Assembly: GCA_030706635.1 (NCBI GenBank)
Contig: JAUZOD010000003.1
Coordinates: 1-64,000, forward strand
DNA length: 64,000 nucleotides
Origin: Bacteroidota bacterium
GTDB lineage: Bacteria > Bacteroidota > Bacteroidia > Chitinophagales > Chitinophagaceae
Direction of reading: 5' to 3'
The notes beneath the pieces are model-generated. The model saw only the letters and a program-made list of their open reading frames with translations, was not told the origin of the DNA and did not search any database. How positions within the stretch are numbered: position 1 is the stretch's first letter; each line of letters starts with the position of its first letter. Below are positions 33,052 through 44,131 of the stretch, in pieces. Position numbers and translations under genes: made by a program.

Positions 33052-33571
33052 AAAAGTTGTTGTCCTCGGTCCCGAATCAACCGGCAAGAGCACGCTTTGC
33101 GCACAACTTGCCGCCCATTATCATACGAACTGGATACCGGAATTTGCCCGGAAATATTTAATGGAGCTCGGCAGGCCTTATAACTATGATGACCTGCTCA
33201 TTATAGCGCGCGGACAAATTGAATCCGAAACAGACTTGACAAAGCGCAACTCCGACCGGATCCTGTTCATTGATACGGATATGTATGTAATGAAAGTGTG
33301 GTGCGAATTTGTTTTTGGGAAATGCCATCCCTTTATCCTGGATCAAATCGTAGAAAGAACTTACGATCTCTATCTGCTTTGCAATACCGATTTACCCTGG
33401 ACAAAAGACGAATTAAGAGAATATCCGGATATTGTAAACCGAAATAAACTTTTCCGGATCTACAAGGATCTGATGATCAATCAGCATACCCCGTGGGTTG
33501 AGATCCGCGGGCTGGATGATGAAAGAATCCGACAGGCGATAGAATCGGTTGACGCATTCCTATTGCAATAA
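33038..33571 (+). CDS. nadR: NadR-like ribosylnicotinamide kinase (AAA domain)
   Basis: The 177-residue protein begins with the P-loop GPESTGKST (about residues 10-18) and continues through EFARKYL, the IARGQIESE helix, the FIDTDMYVMKVW Walker B strand and the NRNKLFRIYKDL lid region. These are the features of the NadR kinase domain that phosphorylates nicotinamide riboside to NMN. It lacks the N-terminal adenylyltransferase and HTH domains of enterobacterial NadR, so NAD formation must use another adenylyltransferase. I use ATG 33038 because the frame upstream is inside pnuC. Its 3' end overlaps mtgA by 12 bases, tail to tail. Confidence 0.9.
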   Translation: MQAPKKVVVLGPESTGKSTLCAQLAAHYHTNWIPEFARKYLMELGRPYNYDDLLIIARGQIESETDLTKRNSDRILFIDTDMYVMKVWCEFVFGKCHPFILDQIVERTYDLYLLCNTDLPWTKDELREYPDIVNRNKLFRIYKDLMINQHTPWVEIRGLDDERIRQAIESVDAFLLQ

Positions 33572-34261
33572 TTTAATGATATCCGGGTCATCCTGCAGAT
33601 GGTTCATCTGGGTGAGTATCCAGGGATATCTCAAAGATACGTGTTTGGACAAAGGCCTGATGGTATATACTTTGGGATTCGGGAGACAGCTGGCAATCAT
33701 GGCTGATTCACTCCGGGTGAGCAACCTGGCGTGTTTATTAAAATATGTTTTCGCCGCTGCCTCAATACCAAAAACACCTTTGCCCATTTCGCTGATGTTG
33801 AGATACATTTCGAGGATTCGCTTTTTACCCCAGATCTTTTCTATCATAAAGGTAAAGTAGGCCTCCAGCGCCTTTCTTATCCAGCTTCGGCCCTGCCACA
33901 AAAAAACATTCTTGGCCACCTGCTGACTGATTGTGCTGGCACCGTGGAGCGATTTGCTTTTCTGGTTATGTTTCATGGCTTTTTCGATAGATTTAAAATC
34001 AAATCCATCGTGATCAGGAAATAATTGATCTTCAGAAGCGATCACCCCCAGTTTGGCATAGGGAGAAATATTGGACATCGAAACATAATCCCGCTTTAGT
34101 CCATACCCATGAATAAAACTACTCAGTTGCGTAAGCGTGACCGGCGGGTTCACCCACTTTAATATCAGCAGATAAAAAATATGAAGGAAAAATAAAAAGA
34201 TCAGGATCCGCTTAACCCATCTCCAGGTGCGGGGCACCAATCCCTTTGTTTTAATGGCCAT
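33560..34261 (-). CDS. mtgA: Monofunctional peptidoglycan glycosyltransferase
   Basis: The 233-residue protein has an N-terminal membrane helix (about 16-36) and a GT51 domain with the catalytic EDQLFPDHDGFD motif, HGASTISQQVAKN, WIRKALEAYF, KKRILEMYLNISEMG and GIEAAAKTYFNK. There is no transpeptidase domain. It polymerises lipid II into glycan strands. It lies 12 bases behind the hypothetical gene at 34274-34801, which follows the LysE exporter gene, so the three probably form one operon. Confidence 0.96.
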   Translation of the reverse strand: MAIKTKGLVPRTWRWVKRILIFLFFLHIFYLLILKWVNPPVTLTQLSSFIHGYGLKRDYVSMSNISPYAKLGVIASEDQLFPDHDGFDFKSIEKAMKHNQKSKSLHGASTISQQVAKNVFLWQGRSWIRKALEAYFTFMIEKIWGKKRILEMYLNISEMGKGVFGIEAAAKTYFNKHARLLTRSESAMIASCLPNPKVYTIRPLSKHVSLRYPWILTQMNHLQDDPDIIKLLQ

Positions 34262-34273
34262 CTATTCGCTTGG

Positions 34274-34801
34274 TTAATGTGTATCTGCCGGCGGGTGATC
34301 CGTATGCGGCGGTTTATATGAACGAAGTTCAAGATAATGCAAACCATATTTCTTTCCGAGTGGAAAAGTCCTGATCCTTGCTTTTTTTAGCAAAATTCCT
34401 CCCACAATAAGGGCGCCGGAGGTAATCCAGCCCGTAGTGGAGAACCAGGTGCCCGCTTTGTCTTTTCTGTACAATCCATTGACTGTGTTTAAAGCCAGCA
34501 CACCGACGCCTGCGATGATCATCAGTGTTCCGTCTGCGGAGTAATTCAATTTCGTGCGTTCCACCCGCATGGTTTTAATTTCATTATAGTGGAAGGGAAT
34601 GCCGTTGATGAATACGCTGTCGTTTCTCAGGTCCGTGAGCGTACCATCAAACCATTGCTGATAAACGGTTTCAAAAATGATGGGCTGACCCGGAGCATAG
34701 GTTTTAATATTTCGATCGTTTTTTTGAAGAATGAGCACGTCCGTTTGGGAGAAGCTGATCAGCGGCAGGAGAAAAAATAATACAGCGATGGTTTTCCGCA
34801 T
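34274..34801 (-). CDS. Exported protein with two C-terminal membrane helices
   Basis: The 175-residue protein has a signal peptide (MRKTIAVLFFLLPLISFSQ), a soluble beta-rich part (about 20-100, with VYQQWFDGTLTDL and PFHYNEIKTMRVERT), two hydrophobic segments (about 101-120 and 132-150) and a short basic end. I do not recognise a named family; similar proteins occur in Bacteroidota. The upstream ATG at 34837 overlaps the LysE stop as TAATG, so translation may be coupled, but ATG 34801 gives the clean signal peptide. It belongs to a LysE - this gene - mtgA operon. Confidence 0.72.
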   Translation of the reverse strand: MRKTIAVLFFLLPLISFSQTDVLILQKNDRNIKTYAPGQPIIFETVYQQWFDGTLTDLRNDSVFINGIPFHYNEIKTMRVERTKLNYSADGTLMIIAGVGVLALNTVNGLYRKDKAGTWFSTTGWITSGALIVGGILLKKARIRTFPLGKKYGLHYLELRSYKPPHTDHPPADTH

Positions 34802-34836
34802 AAAAAAATATACTACCGGCCGGCTGTTCAATAACA

Positions 34837-35478
34837 TTACCTGATCCTGTGTTCGAGAAATATCACTCCGTAGAGCAAAGCGATCCCGAAAGCTATCAAA
34901 ATACCGCCTGAAATTTTGTTAATGATGGAAAGATTATGCACCGTAAGCCGTTTTCTCAGTTTACCAGCCATCATCACTTTGCCAACATCCGCGCCCATAT
35001 TGATGATCAGGCAGGTAGAAAAAATGATGATTCTTTGTTTTAACGTATGGGTAAGCGCAAGCACCGTGGCGTTGCCCAGCCAGAAGGCCAGCACACCGGG
35101 GTTCAGCGTATTGATGATGAATCCTGAGGCGAAAGTTCTCAGCATATCGTGAACGCTGAAATCATCCAGGTGAACCGCTGCGGTAGATTTCAGATGAACC
35201 TTTTTGAAAAAGAAGAAATATACGCCCAGGGCAATCAGGAAACTGCTTCCACCGTAGCCAATGAGTTTTTTATACTCGAGCAGTCGGGTTACCCATTCCG
35301 TAAATACGTTGCTGAGAATAACCAGAATGAGATCACTCAACCAAACACCGGCGACAAAACTGAGGCCACCCTTATGACCGCTGGTTAGACTTTGTTTGAT
35401 GATGGTAAAAATGATGGGGCCAACAGATAATGCAAGCACAATCCCGAGCGCTAATCCTTTCCATATGGCTTCGATCAT
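34837..35478 (-). CDS. LysE-family amino acid exporter
   Basis: The 213-residue protein has about six membrane helices and the LysE/RhtB signatures LGIVLALSVGPIIFTIIKQSLTSGHKGGLSFVAG-like start (seen at residues 8-45), FASGFIINTLNPGVLAFWLG and NKISGGILIAFGIALL. It most likely exports amino acids or related metabolites. The gene is first of a three-gene minus-strand unit ending with mtgA. Confidence 0.9.
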   Translation of the reverse strand: MIEAIWKGLALGIVLALSVGPIIFTIIKQSLTSGHKGGLSFVAGVWLSDLILVILSNVFTEWVTRLLEYKKLIGYGGSSFLIALGVYFFFFKKVHLKSTAAVHLDDFSVHDMLRTFASGFIINTLNPGVLAFWLGNATVLALTHTLKQRIIIFSTCLIINMGADVGKVMMAGKLRKRLTVHNLSIINKISGGILIAFGIALLYGVIFLEHRIR

Positions 35479-35558
35479 AGGCTGTAAATTTTACGGGTGC
35501 CAGGCGAATATAACGGAACCCGGAAAATAGTTCAACAATTTTCATCTGTAATGTCAAA

Positions 35559-37097
35559 TCAAAACTGTGCATGTTCTGTTTTCTGATCCAGAAAATTTAA
35601 CCAGTCTTTTAACATTTTTCCCTTTAAAACCCTCGGAAACTTATGCTGGCCGCCCTCTTTGCCGGTGACCCGCATGAACTCCATAAAAATGTCGGGGTCG
35701 AGCACCTTCACCCGGATATCTCTCAGCGCGCTTTTCCGTTCCACGGCATAATCATCGTTCAGCCGCTTCAGGTTTTCATCTATGATATTCCGGATGACAT
35801 CCGGATCAAGTTCAGTTTCGCTGGCAACATACCACTGATGCGCAAAGAAAAGCCCATGAGGCATGCCGGCAACCGTAAATTCCGGAATGGATATATTTAA
35901 TTCTTCACTCACCACCTGAATGGCCTGGTTCATATTGTCCACACTCAGATGTTCCCCGACCAGGCTGAGATAATGCTTGGTGCGACCGGTAATTATGATT
36001 TCGCTTTTCTCCTTATTCGTAAACCGGATGGTATCACCGATCAGGTATCGCCATGCACCGGCACAGGTACTGATCAACAGGGCATAGTCCTTTCCCTCCT
36101 CCACTTCATGGATCTGGAGGGCTACCGGATTCTTTACCATATTTCCCTCCTGATCAAAGTTATTGCTGTCGAACGGAACAAATTCAAAGAACAAATGCTG
36201 ATAAGTGACCAGTCGCATGCCACGCTCATCCTGGCGATCCTGATAAGCGATGAATCCTTCTGAAGCCAGATATGTTTCAATATACGTAATCGGCTTACCC
36301 AGCAGCTTCTCGAATCCCCTTTTATACGGTTCGAAAGAAACACCCCCGTGAACGAAAAACCCAAGGTTGGGCCAGATCTCATGAATATTTTTCAGCTGGT
36401 ACTTCTCAATGATTTTTTCCATGCACATCTGTATCCAGGCCGGTACACCTACAATAAAACCAATATCCCAGTTTGGCGCCTGTTCTACAATTTCTTCCAG
36501 CTTCTGGTTCCAGTCCCTGGTTTTAGCGATCCGCCGTCCCGGCTTGTAAAAAGGGGAAAACCAAAAAGGAACTTTTTTGGCAGAAATACCACTGAGGTCA
36601 CCCTCATAATAACCCGCACCTTTTTGAAGATCCGTACTGCCGCCAATCATCAGCCATCCTTTGCCGATGCTTTTCATGGGAATATCCTGGTAATTCCGGA
36701 GGCTCAGCAACTGACGGACCATTACTACCCGATTGCCCCTGAGCAGGTCGTTGGTAACCGGAATATATTTGCTTGCCGCTTCCGAGGTGCCGGAGCTGAG
36801 GGCATAATATTTTATTTTACCGGGCCAGCAGATATCCGGTTTCCCCTCCAGGGTTTTATACCACCATTCTTTATATATCTTGCTGTAATCGTAAACAGGC
36901 ACGTTTTCCTGGAAACTTTTTACAGTATGTTTATTGAGTAATATCTTATCGAAATGGAATTGCTGCCCAAACTCTGTAAAGCGTGCTTTTTTCAGTAATT
37001 TTTTAAGAACCTTCAATTGCTGGCGCCTGGGGGATTTTTTGGGCAACCGCAATGCCCTGGCCAGTGAATTGGGTAGCTGTACGTCAATTAACGCCAT
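35559..37097 (-). CDS. GH3-family acyl-adenylating enzyme
   Basis: The 512-residue protein matches the GH3 auxin-responsive family, which adenylates carboxylates and joins them to amino acids in plants. Motif 1 is ALSSGTSEAASKYIPVT; others are the YLASEGFIAYQD region, YRYLIGDTIRF-like RYLIGDTIRFTNK and TGRTKHYLSLVGEHLS. Bacterial members are widespread in Bacteroidota with unknown substrates. The gene has its own -7 element at 37131-37124 and lies 75 bases behind GHL10. Confidence 0.93.
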   Translation of the reverse strand: MALIDVQLPNSLARALRLPKKSPRRQQLKVLKKLLKKARFTEFGQQFHFDKILLNKHTVKSFQENVPVYDYSKIYKEWWYKTLEGKPDICWPGKIKYYALSSGTSEAASKYIPVTNDLLRGNRVVMVRQLLSLRNYQDIPMKSIGKGWLMIGGSTDLQKGAGYYEGDLSGISAKKVPFWFSPFYKPGRRIAKTRDWNQKLEEIVEQAPNWDIGFIVGVPAWIQMCMEKIIEKYQLKNIHEIWPNLGFFVHGGVSFEPYKRGFEKLLGKPITYIETYLASEGFIAYQDRQDERGMRLVTYQHLFFEFVPFDSNNFDQEGNMVKNPVALQIHEVEEGKDYALLISTCAGAWRYLIGDTIRFTNKEKSEIIITGRTKHYLSLVGEHLSVDNMNQAIQVVSEELNISIPEFTVAGMPHGLFFAHQWYVASETELDPDVIRNIIDENLKRLNDDYAVERKSALRDIRVKVLDPDIFMEFMRVTGKEGGQHKFPRVLKGKMLKDWLNFLDQKTEHAQF

Positions 37098-37123
37098 TGA
37101 AAATGGGGATTATTGATTGTCCT

Positions 37124-37131
37124 CAAAATTA
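37124..37131 (-). promoter_or_regulatory. -7 element of the GH3 gene
   Basis: TAATTTTG on the minus strand matches the consensus and gives a predicted leader of about 20 bases before the ATG at 37097. Confidence 0.5.
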
Positions 37132-37172
37132 AGCTTTTGAATACATATACCAGCGATTGAAGGCAACTGTAT

Positions 37173-38696
37173 TTACGGAGCACTCACGGTTACGGGATAG
37201 AGCGGGATAGGCTCACTTTCATTATTTGTTTTGCTGATGGCAGTAACAAAATACCGTTCATTTTTATGCTGAAGTAAACTGGCCACCGTGAATACCAGTT
37301 TTGGCTCATTCCCATTCGGAATAAACAGGAATACCCTTTCAGAATCGAGGTGGATGGATCCGGTTGAATCCATCGGAAAATTTCCCATGGTCTTGTACAC
37401 AGCAAATCCCCTGAGTGTGTCTGCAGGCTTTCCGCTTTCGAAATAAAAAATCAGAGAATCCCTGGTGTCGGCTATTTTCAATACCGGTGGTGAAGGCTTT
37501 ACACTATCTATCCAGGGCATTGGGGCGATCAGCGCAGGGTAATTATAGAAATGCTCCCGGAGAGTATCATTCCAGCCGTAGGGATTCCTTTGAAATGATG
37601 TACTGCTGAAATAGACTTCCCCGCCAATATCAGGCGTGTTCCGGATGGCGGTCAGTTGCCTCGGCAATTGGCTTTTGTCCCGCCAGTATATATTAGACCC
37701 TGCCCGGTAATATCCTAGTCCGATATAGCAGGGGCGGCCATAACTGTGTTTGCTCCACCAGTCCAGCAAAACCCCAAAAGGCGCATTTTTCTGTTCAAAT
37801 TCCCAATACAGCTGCGGAACCACGTAGTCTATCCAGCCCTTTTTCAGCCACAGCAGGATGTCCGCATAGAGATCGTCATAATTTGTTTGCCCCGCATTCG
37901 TATTGCTGCCCAGGGAATCCTGCGAAAGATTTCTCCAGACGCCAAAAGGGCTGACCCCGAATTTGCAGGTCTTTTTTTCTTCGTGAATGGCGCGGCTCAG
38001 CATAAGAATAACGGAATCCACATTGCTCCTTCTCCAGGTTTCCCTGTCCATCCCCGCGCCGTATTTCGCATAAGAGGCATTATCCGGAAATTCCTTACCT
38101 GCGATGCGGTAGGGATAAAAGTAATCGTCGAAATGAATGGCATCGATATCATATCTCCGAAGCATATCCCGGATTACCGAAACCACATATAACTGAACCT
38201 GCTTGTTTCCGGGATCCAGGTACTTCGTGTCGCCATAAGTAATAACCCAGTCAGGGTGTACCCGGCTAACATGATTGCTGGCGATGGAAGACCGGTTCGC
38301 CCGGAATACAGCGCGGTATGGGTTACACCATGCGTGAAACTCCATGCCCCGCTTGTGCGTCTCATTGATCATGAACTCCAGGGGGTCATAGAAAGGAACA
38401 GGTGCTTTCCCCTGTTTGCCCGTCAGCCATTCACTCCACGGTTCATAGTCCGAAGGAAAAAAGGCATCACAGGCAGGACGCACCTGCATTACAATCGCAT
38501 TCATTCCATTCCGCTGATGCATGTTCAGCTGGCTGATGAATTCTTCCTTTTGCAAGGCGGTATTGTAGTTCCCCCGGCTGGGCCAGTCAATATTATCAAC
38601 GGTTGCAATCCAGACCGCCCGAAATTCATATTTCGGTTGACCGGAAACTAAAAGTGAAAACAACATCGCTATGGGGAGCGAGATTAATCTTTTCAT
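37173..38696 (-). CDS. GHL10-type glycoside hydrolase-like protein
   Basis: The 507-residue protein has a signal peptide (1-19) and a TIM-barrel (about 22-370) with the GHL10 motifs EFRAVWIATVDNIDWPS, GMNAIVMQVRPACDAFF, FHAWCNPYRA and IDAIHFDDYFYPY, the latter holding the acidic catalytic pair. About 100 residues of a beta-sandwich follow (RGFAVYKT and YFVTAISKTNNESEP). Members of this family act on cell-wall-like or other glycans; the substrate is not established. It begins two bases after the stop of the MarR-type gene, so it is the last gene of a radical SAM - MarR - GHL10 run. Confidence 0.92.
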   Translation of the reverse strand: MKRLISLPIAMLFSLLVSGQPKYEFRAVWIATVDNIDWPSRGNYNTALQKEEFISQLNMHQRNGMNAIVMQVRPACDAFFPSDYEPWSEWLTGKQGKAPVPFYDPLEFMINETHKRGMEFHAWCNPYRAVFRANRSSIASNHVSRVHPDWVITYGDTKYLDPGNKQVQLYVVSVIRDMLRRYDIDAIHFDDYFYPYRIAGKEFPDNASYAKYGAGMDRETWRRSNVDSVILMLSRAIHEEKKTCKFGVSPFGVWRNLSQDSLGSNTNAGQTNYDDLYADILLWLKKGWIDYVVPQLYWEFEQKNAPFGVLLDWWSKHSYGRPCYIGLGYYRAGSNIYWRDKSQLPRQLTAIRNTPDIGGEVYFSSTSFQRNPYGWNDTLREHFYNYPALIAPMPWIDSVKPSPPVLKIADTRDSLIFYFESGKPADTLRGFAVYKTMGNFPMDSTGSIHLDSERVFLFIPNGNEPKLVFTVASLLQHKNERYFVTAISKTNNESEPIPLYPVTVSAP

Positions 38697-38698
38697 AA

Positions 38699-39151
38699 TT
38701 AAACGCAGGTTCTGATCTTATCTAACAAGTCATTTAATTTTTTGGCCTCTTCCTGATTCAGACTTTTAAATACCGCATCAAATTCTTCATTTAGTGCATC
38801 TATTTGCTGCAATAACTTATTGCCTTTTTCGGTAAGTTCCACGTCAACCAGCCGGCGGTCTTCGAGACATACTGCCTTTTTAACCAACCCTTTTTTTATA
38901 AGACGGCCTACGATCCGGCTGGAATCGCTCATCTTGTCCAGCATACGCTGCCGGATCTGAAGGGTGGATATCGGATGTCCTGCACCCCGCAGGATGCGTA
39001 AAATATTAAACTGCTGCTGGGTAACTTCAAAGGGTTCAAAATACCTGTTCAGTCTTTCATTCATCCAGTTGAATGTGTAGATCAGGTTGATGACCGATTT
39101 CTGGTATTCGTTACGGAATACATGCTGATTTATATCATTTTCTAAAGTCAT
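38699..39151 (-). CDS. MarR-family transcriptional regulator
   Basis: The 150-residue protein has the winged helix of MarR regulators: QQQFNILRILRGAGHPISTL, the RMLDKMSDSSRIVGRL recognition helix and the LEDRRLVDVELTEKG wing. N- and C-terminal helices form the dimer interface. I use ATG 39151 because the longer frame runs into the radical SAM gene. It lies two bases upstream of GHL10 and 17 bases behind the radical SAM gene; targets are unknown. Confidence 0.92.
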   Translation of the reverse strand: MTLENDINQHVFRNEYQKSVINLIYTFNWMNERLNRYFEPFEVTQQQFNILRILRGAGHPISTLQIRQRMLDKMSDSSRIVGRLIKKGLVKKAVCLEDRRLVDVELTEKGNKLLQQIDALNEEFDAVFKSLNQEEAKKLNDLLDKIRTCV

Positions 39152-39168
39152 ACCATTTCTTATTTGGA

Positions 39169-40200
39169 TCAGTCTCCCCATACTTTTACCCCTTCGCTGC
39201 AATTGGAACAGATATCAATATGCGAACGGCTTTGAAGGATCTGCCTGCGGAAATGAACATATTCGGTATTGTGCCAGATTTCTTTGAACGTTTTTTCCCG
39301 CAGATCTCCCATCCGGTGTGTTGCATCTTTATCAAAACAACAGGGAACTACCAGGCCATCCCAGGTGATTACCGGAGAATGCCAGAGCCGCCAGCAATGG
39401 TTATTCAGTTTATTTTTTGCTTCATAGTGCCCGTCTGGTTTTTTCCGGTAACGCGTGAGGGCGCTGTGCTGCGGGATCAGTTGGTTGGGATCATTTTCGT
39501 AATCATATATCTGGGCGGTTTTAAACCGGATTCCATCCACTCCCGTCTTTTTTGCCAGGGCTCTCGCCTCGTCCATCTGGTGTTCATTGGGCCGCACTAC
39601 CAGGAACTGGAAAAAGACATAGGGAGTTTTGCTGCGGAGCTTTTCCTTCCATTTTACAATATTGGCAGCGCCTGCCAGCACTTTTTCCAGGTGGCCTCCT
39701 ATGCGGTACTGACTATACACTTCCTGCGTGGTTCCATCTATGGAGATGATCAGTCGGTCCAGGCCACTCTCTACGGTTCTGCGCGCATTTTCATCATTCA
39801 GGTAATGGGCGTTGGTAGAGGTGGCCGTATATAAGTTTTTTCCGGACGCGTACCGCACCATATCCAGAAAAGCCGGATTCAAATACGGCTCACCCTGAAA
39901 ATAGAAAGTAAGATAAAGTAGCTCCGGCGCCAGCTGGTCAATCATGTCCCGGAAAAATTCCTTTTCGAGCATGCCGGTAGGCCGGGTAAACGCGCGCAAG
40001 CCACTGGGACATTCCGGGCATCGCAGATTGCAGGACGTGGTGGGCTCAAAAGAAATGGAAACAGGCAATCCCCACTGAACGGATTTTCGGGTCCATTTAC
40101 TCACATAATAACTCGAAAGCACCTTTACTCCGTTCCACGCCCGGCGGAGACTAAGTTTGGAAAACAGGTTTATGGTATCATTCCGGTTAAAATCAGGCAT
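39169..40200 (-). CDS. Radical SAM/SPASM domain protein
   Basis: The 343-residue protein has the radical SAM cysteines C57-x3-C61-x2-C64 (in SCNLRCPEC), the GEPYLNP turn, the DRLIISIDGTTQEVYSQYR strand, and a C-terminal SPASM region with NHCWRLW, VVPCCFDKDATHRMG and ICSNC, which holds an extra iron-sulfur cluster. SPASM proteins modify peptides, proteins or sugars. No precursor peptide is visible beside it, so the substrate is open. I use ATG 40200; the frame upstream to 40257 is unlikely to be translated because it overlaps the divergent promoter region. Confidence 0.92.
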   Translation of the reverse strand: MPDFNRNDTINLFSKLSLRRAWNGVKVLSSYYVSKWTRKSVQWGLPVSISFEPTTSCNLRCPECPSGLRAFTRPTGMLEKEFFRDMIDQLAPELLYLTFYFQGEPYLNPAFLDMVRYASGKNLYTATSTNAHYLNDENARRTVESGLDRLIISIDGTTQEVYSQYRIGGHLEKVLAGAANIVKWKEKLRSKTPYVFFQFLVVRPNEHQMDEARALAKKTGVDGIRFKTAQIYDYENDPNQLIPQHSALTRYRKKPDGHYEAKNKLNNHCWRLWHSPVITWDGLVVPCCFDKDATHRMGDLREKTFKEIWHNTEYVHFRRQILQSRSHIDICSNCSEGVKVWGD

Positions 40201-40269
40201 ATCCGGGCATAAAATTAGTTTTAAAAAATGGAAAGTGCGAATAGCGGCCCTCCGCATTTTCAGGGAGTT

Positions 40270-40277
40270 TATATTTG
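40270..40277 (+). promoter_or_regulatory. -7 element of the GH25 gene
   Basis: TATATTTG matches the consensus, 14 bases before the ATG at 40291. It shows that the open frame reaching back to 40228 is not the real start. Confidence 0.6.
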
Positions 40278-40290
40278 CAATCGTTTAAAT

Positions 40291-41067
40291 ATGCTGATGG
40301 CGAAAAAGAAGAGCAAGGTTTGGAGAATTCTCCTGTTTATTTTGTCCACTTCCATCATCGTCATGCTGATGGTGATGCTTTATCAGTGGTGGGTAGTGAA
40401 AAAAGCCGGATTTGTTCATTATCCCGAATTCGGGATTGAAATCCCGATGAATTATTCCATACATGGCATCGACGTATCTAAATACCAGAGCACAATTAAC
40501 TGGCAAGCGGTCAGGGAAATGCGGGTGAATGATGTGCGTATCAGTTTCGCCTTTATTAAGGCCACCGAGGGTCTTGGAAATGAGGATGCCCTGTTCGACC
40601 GGAACTGGCGTAAAATTAAAAGTGCCGGTATTATCCGCGGCGCCTATCATTTTTTTCTGGCCACCAAGAGCGGCAAGGCTCAGGCTGAAAACTTCATCAA
40701 CTCGGTTACCCTGCTACCGGGCGATCTGCCGCCGGTACTCGATATCGAACAGACCTATGGGGTGCCCGCCGATAAGTTAAAGGAGCGGGCAAAGGAATGG
40801 CTTGAAACGGTACAGGCTTATTATGGAACGCCCCCGATCATTTATACGAATGTGGATTTTTATAAAAGATACCTGAAAGATGATTTTGACGGATATTTAT
40901 TGTGGGTTGCCCATTATCTTCAGCCGGTACAACCCCAGATATACCGTCCCTGGACCTTTTGGCAACACAATGAGCGGGGTCGGGTAAACGGAATTTACAG
41001 CATCGTTGATTTTGATGTATTCAATGGCGATTCCACGGCTTTCAGCAAACTGTTATTAAGAAACTAA
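40291..41067 (+). CDS. GH25 family lysozyme
   Basis: The 258-residue protein has an N-terminal membrane anchor (about 10-30) and a GH25 barrel with HGIDVSKYQSTINW, ISFAFIKATEG, AYHFFLA, the acidic PPVLDIEQTYG motif and WTFWQHNERG. These are the active-site elements of the Chalaropsis-type muramidases, which cut peptidoglycan. The ATG at 40297 is an alternative start. It is single-gene with its own promoter. Confidence 0.93.
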   Translation: MLMAKKKSKVWRILLFILSTSIIVMLMVMLYQWWVVKKAGFVHYPEFGIEIPMNYSIHGIDVSKYQSTINWQAVREMRVNDVRISFAFIKATEGLGNEDALFDRNWRKIKSAGIIRGAYHFFLATKSGKAQAENFINSVTLLPGDLPPVLDIEQTYGVPADKLKERAKEWLETVQAYYGTPPIIYTNVDFYKRYLKDDFDGYLLWVAHYLQPVQPQIYRPWTFWQHNERGRVNGIYSIVDFDVFNGDSTAFSKLLLRN

Positions 41068-41079
41068 ACGGCACAATGC

Positions 41080-41210
41080 GGAAATGTGCTGATGTGGAAA
41101 TGCCTTGCCCGCCGTAGCTTTTTTCAACCACCATTGCTCCAACGAAGGTGGTGGCGAAGGTCGGCGTAAATATGGACATGCAATTTTGATGCGGTCAATA
41201 AAAGTCCGGG
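41080..41210. repeat. Decayed repeat and hairpin region between GH25 and ArsC-like genes
   Basis: GGAAATGTGCTGATGTG at 41080-41096 is identical to 41572-41588 in repeat copy E. Further on, CCACCATTGCTCCAACGAAGG-type sequence (about 41130-41152) folds on a CCACC/GGTGG pair, and GTCAATAAAAGTCCGG (about 41195-41210) resembles the core-to-right-arm junction of copy B. The segment looks like a broken member of the same repeat group with another hairpin inside it. Confidence 0.45.
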
Positions 41211-41234
41211 GCTAAATCACAAAATTATTAAAGG

Positions 41235-41591
41235 ATGAAAAAAGTATACTTTCTTTCCACCTGCAGCACCTGTCAGAAGATTATCAGGGAAACGGGGCTT
41301 GAAAAAAAGGGATTCATTTTTCAGAATATCAAAGTGGAAAACATCAGCCCGGAACAGCTCGACGAAATGAAAGACCTCGTCGGGTCCTACGAAGCCTTGT
41401 TCAGCAGGAAATCGTTAAAGTACCGGTCCATGGGATTAAAAGATGTAAAGCTCACTGAAAAAGATTACCGCAGGCTGATCCTGCAGGAATATACATTTTT
41501 GAAGCGCCCGGTGGTGATTTTGGGAAAGAAGATCTTCGCCGGCAGTGAAAAGAAAACGGTGGAGTTAATGTGGAAATGTGCTGATGTGTAA
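41235..41591 (+). CDS. ArsC/Spx-family thioredoxin-fold protein
   Basis: The 118-residue protein has the ArsC/Spx fold with C10-ST-C13 near the N terminus (FLSTCSTCQK) and the KRPVVILGKKIFAG C-terminal strand pair with the conserved Arg. It may be an arsenate reductase-like or Spx-like redox protein; arsenate genes are absent nearby, so a regulatory or thiol role is as likely. The last residues (WKCADV) and the stop codon are encoded by the left arm of repeat copy E, so the natural C terminus may have been altered. Confidence 0.85.
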   Translation: MKKVYFLSTCSTCQKIIRETGLEKKGFIFQNIKVENISPEQLDEMKDLVGSYEALFSRKSLKYRSMGLKDVKLTEKDYRRLILQEYTFLKRPVVILGKKIFAGSEKKTVELMWKCADV

Positions 41592-41690
41592 ATGGGTAAA
41601 TGGGTTGTAATGCGGATTGCAAAACTGGTCAATTCGATTTCGTCAAGGTATCAACGGGCAAATCATTTACACGTTTACACATCAGCACAT

Positions 41691-41701
<11 letters not shown>
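41565..41701. repeat. Inverted-repeat element, copy E (octamer arms), shared by two stop codons
   Basis: The roughly 41-base arms 41565-41605 and 41661-41701 pair with about four mismatches. Each arm is made of 8-base units (AATGTGTA, AATGTGCT, GATGTGTA). The left arm encodes the end of the ArsC-like gene and the right arm encodes the end of the convergent pcrA gene; both genes stop with GTG-TAA supplied by the repeat. Read on the minus strand, the loop contains TGCAATCCGCATTA, close to the core of copies A-D. Confidence 0.8.
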
Positions 41702-44060
<2,359 letters not shown>

Positions 44061-44131
44061 GCCTGCAATTTACGAAGACTGCCACTGCCTGCAATTAAGG
44101 GAATGGGAAAAGAGGACAAGTATTAAAACCC

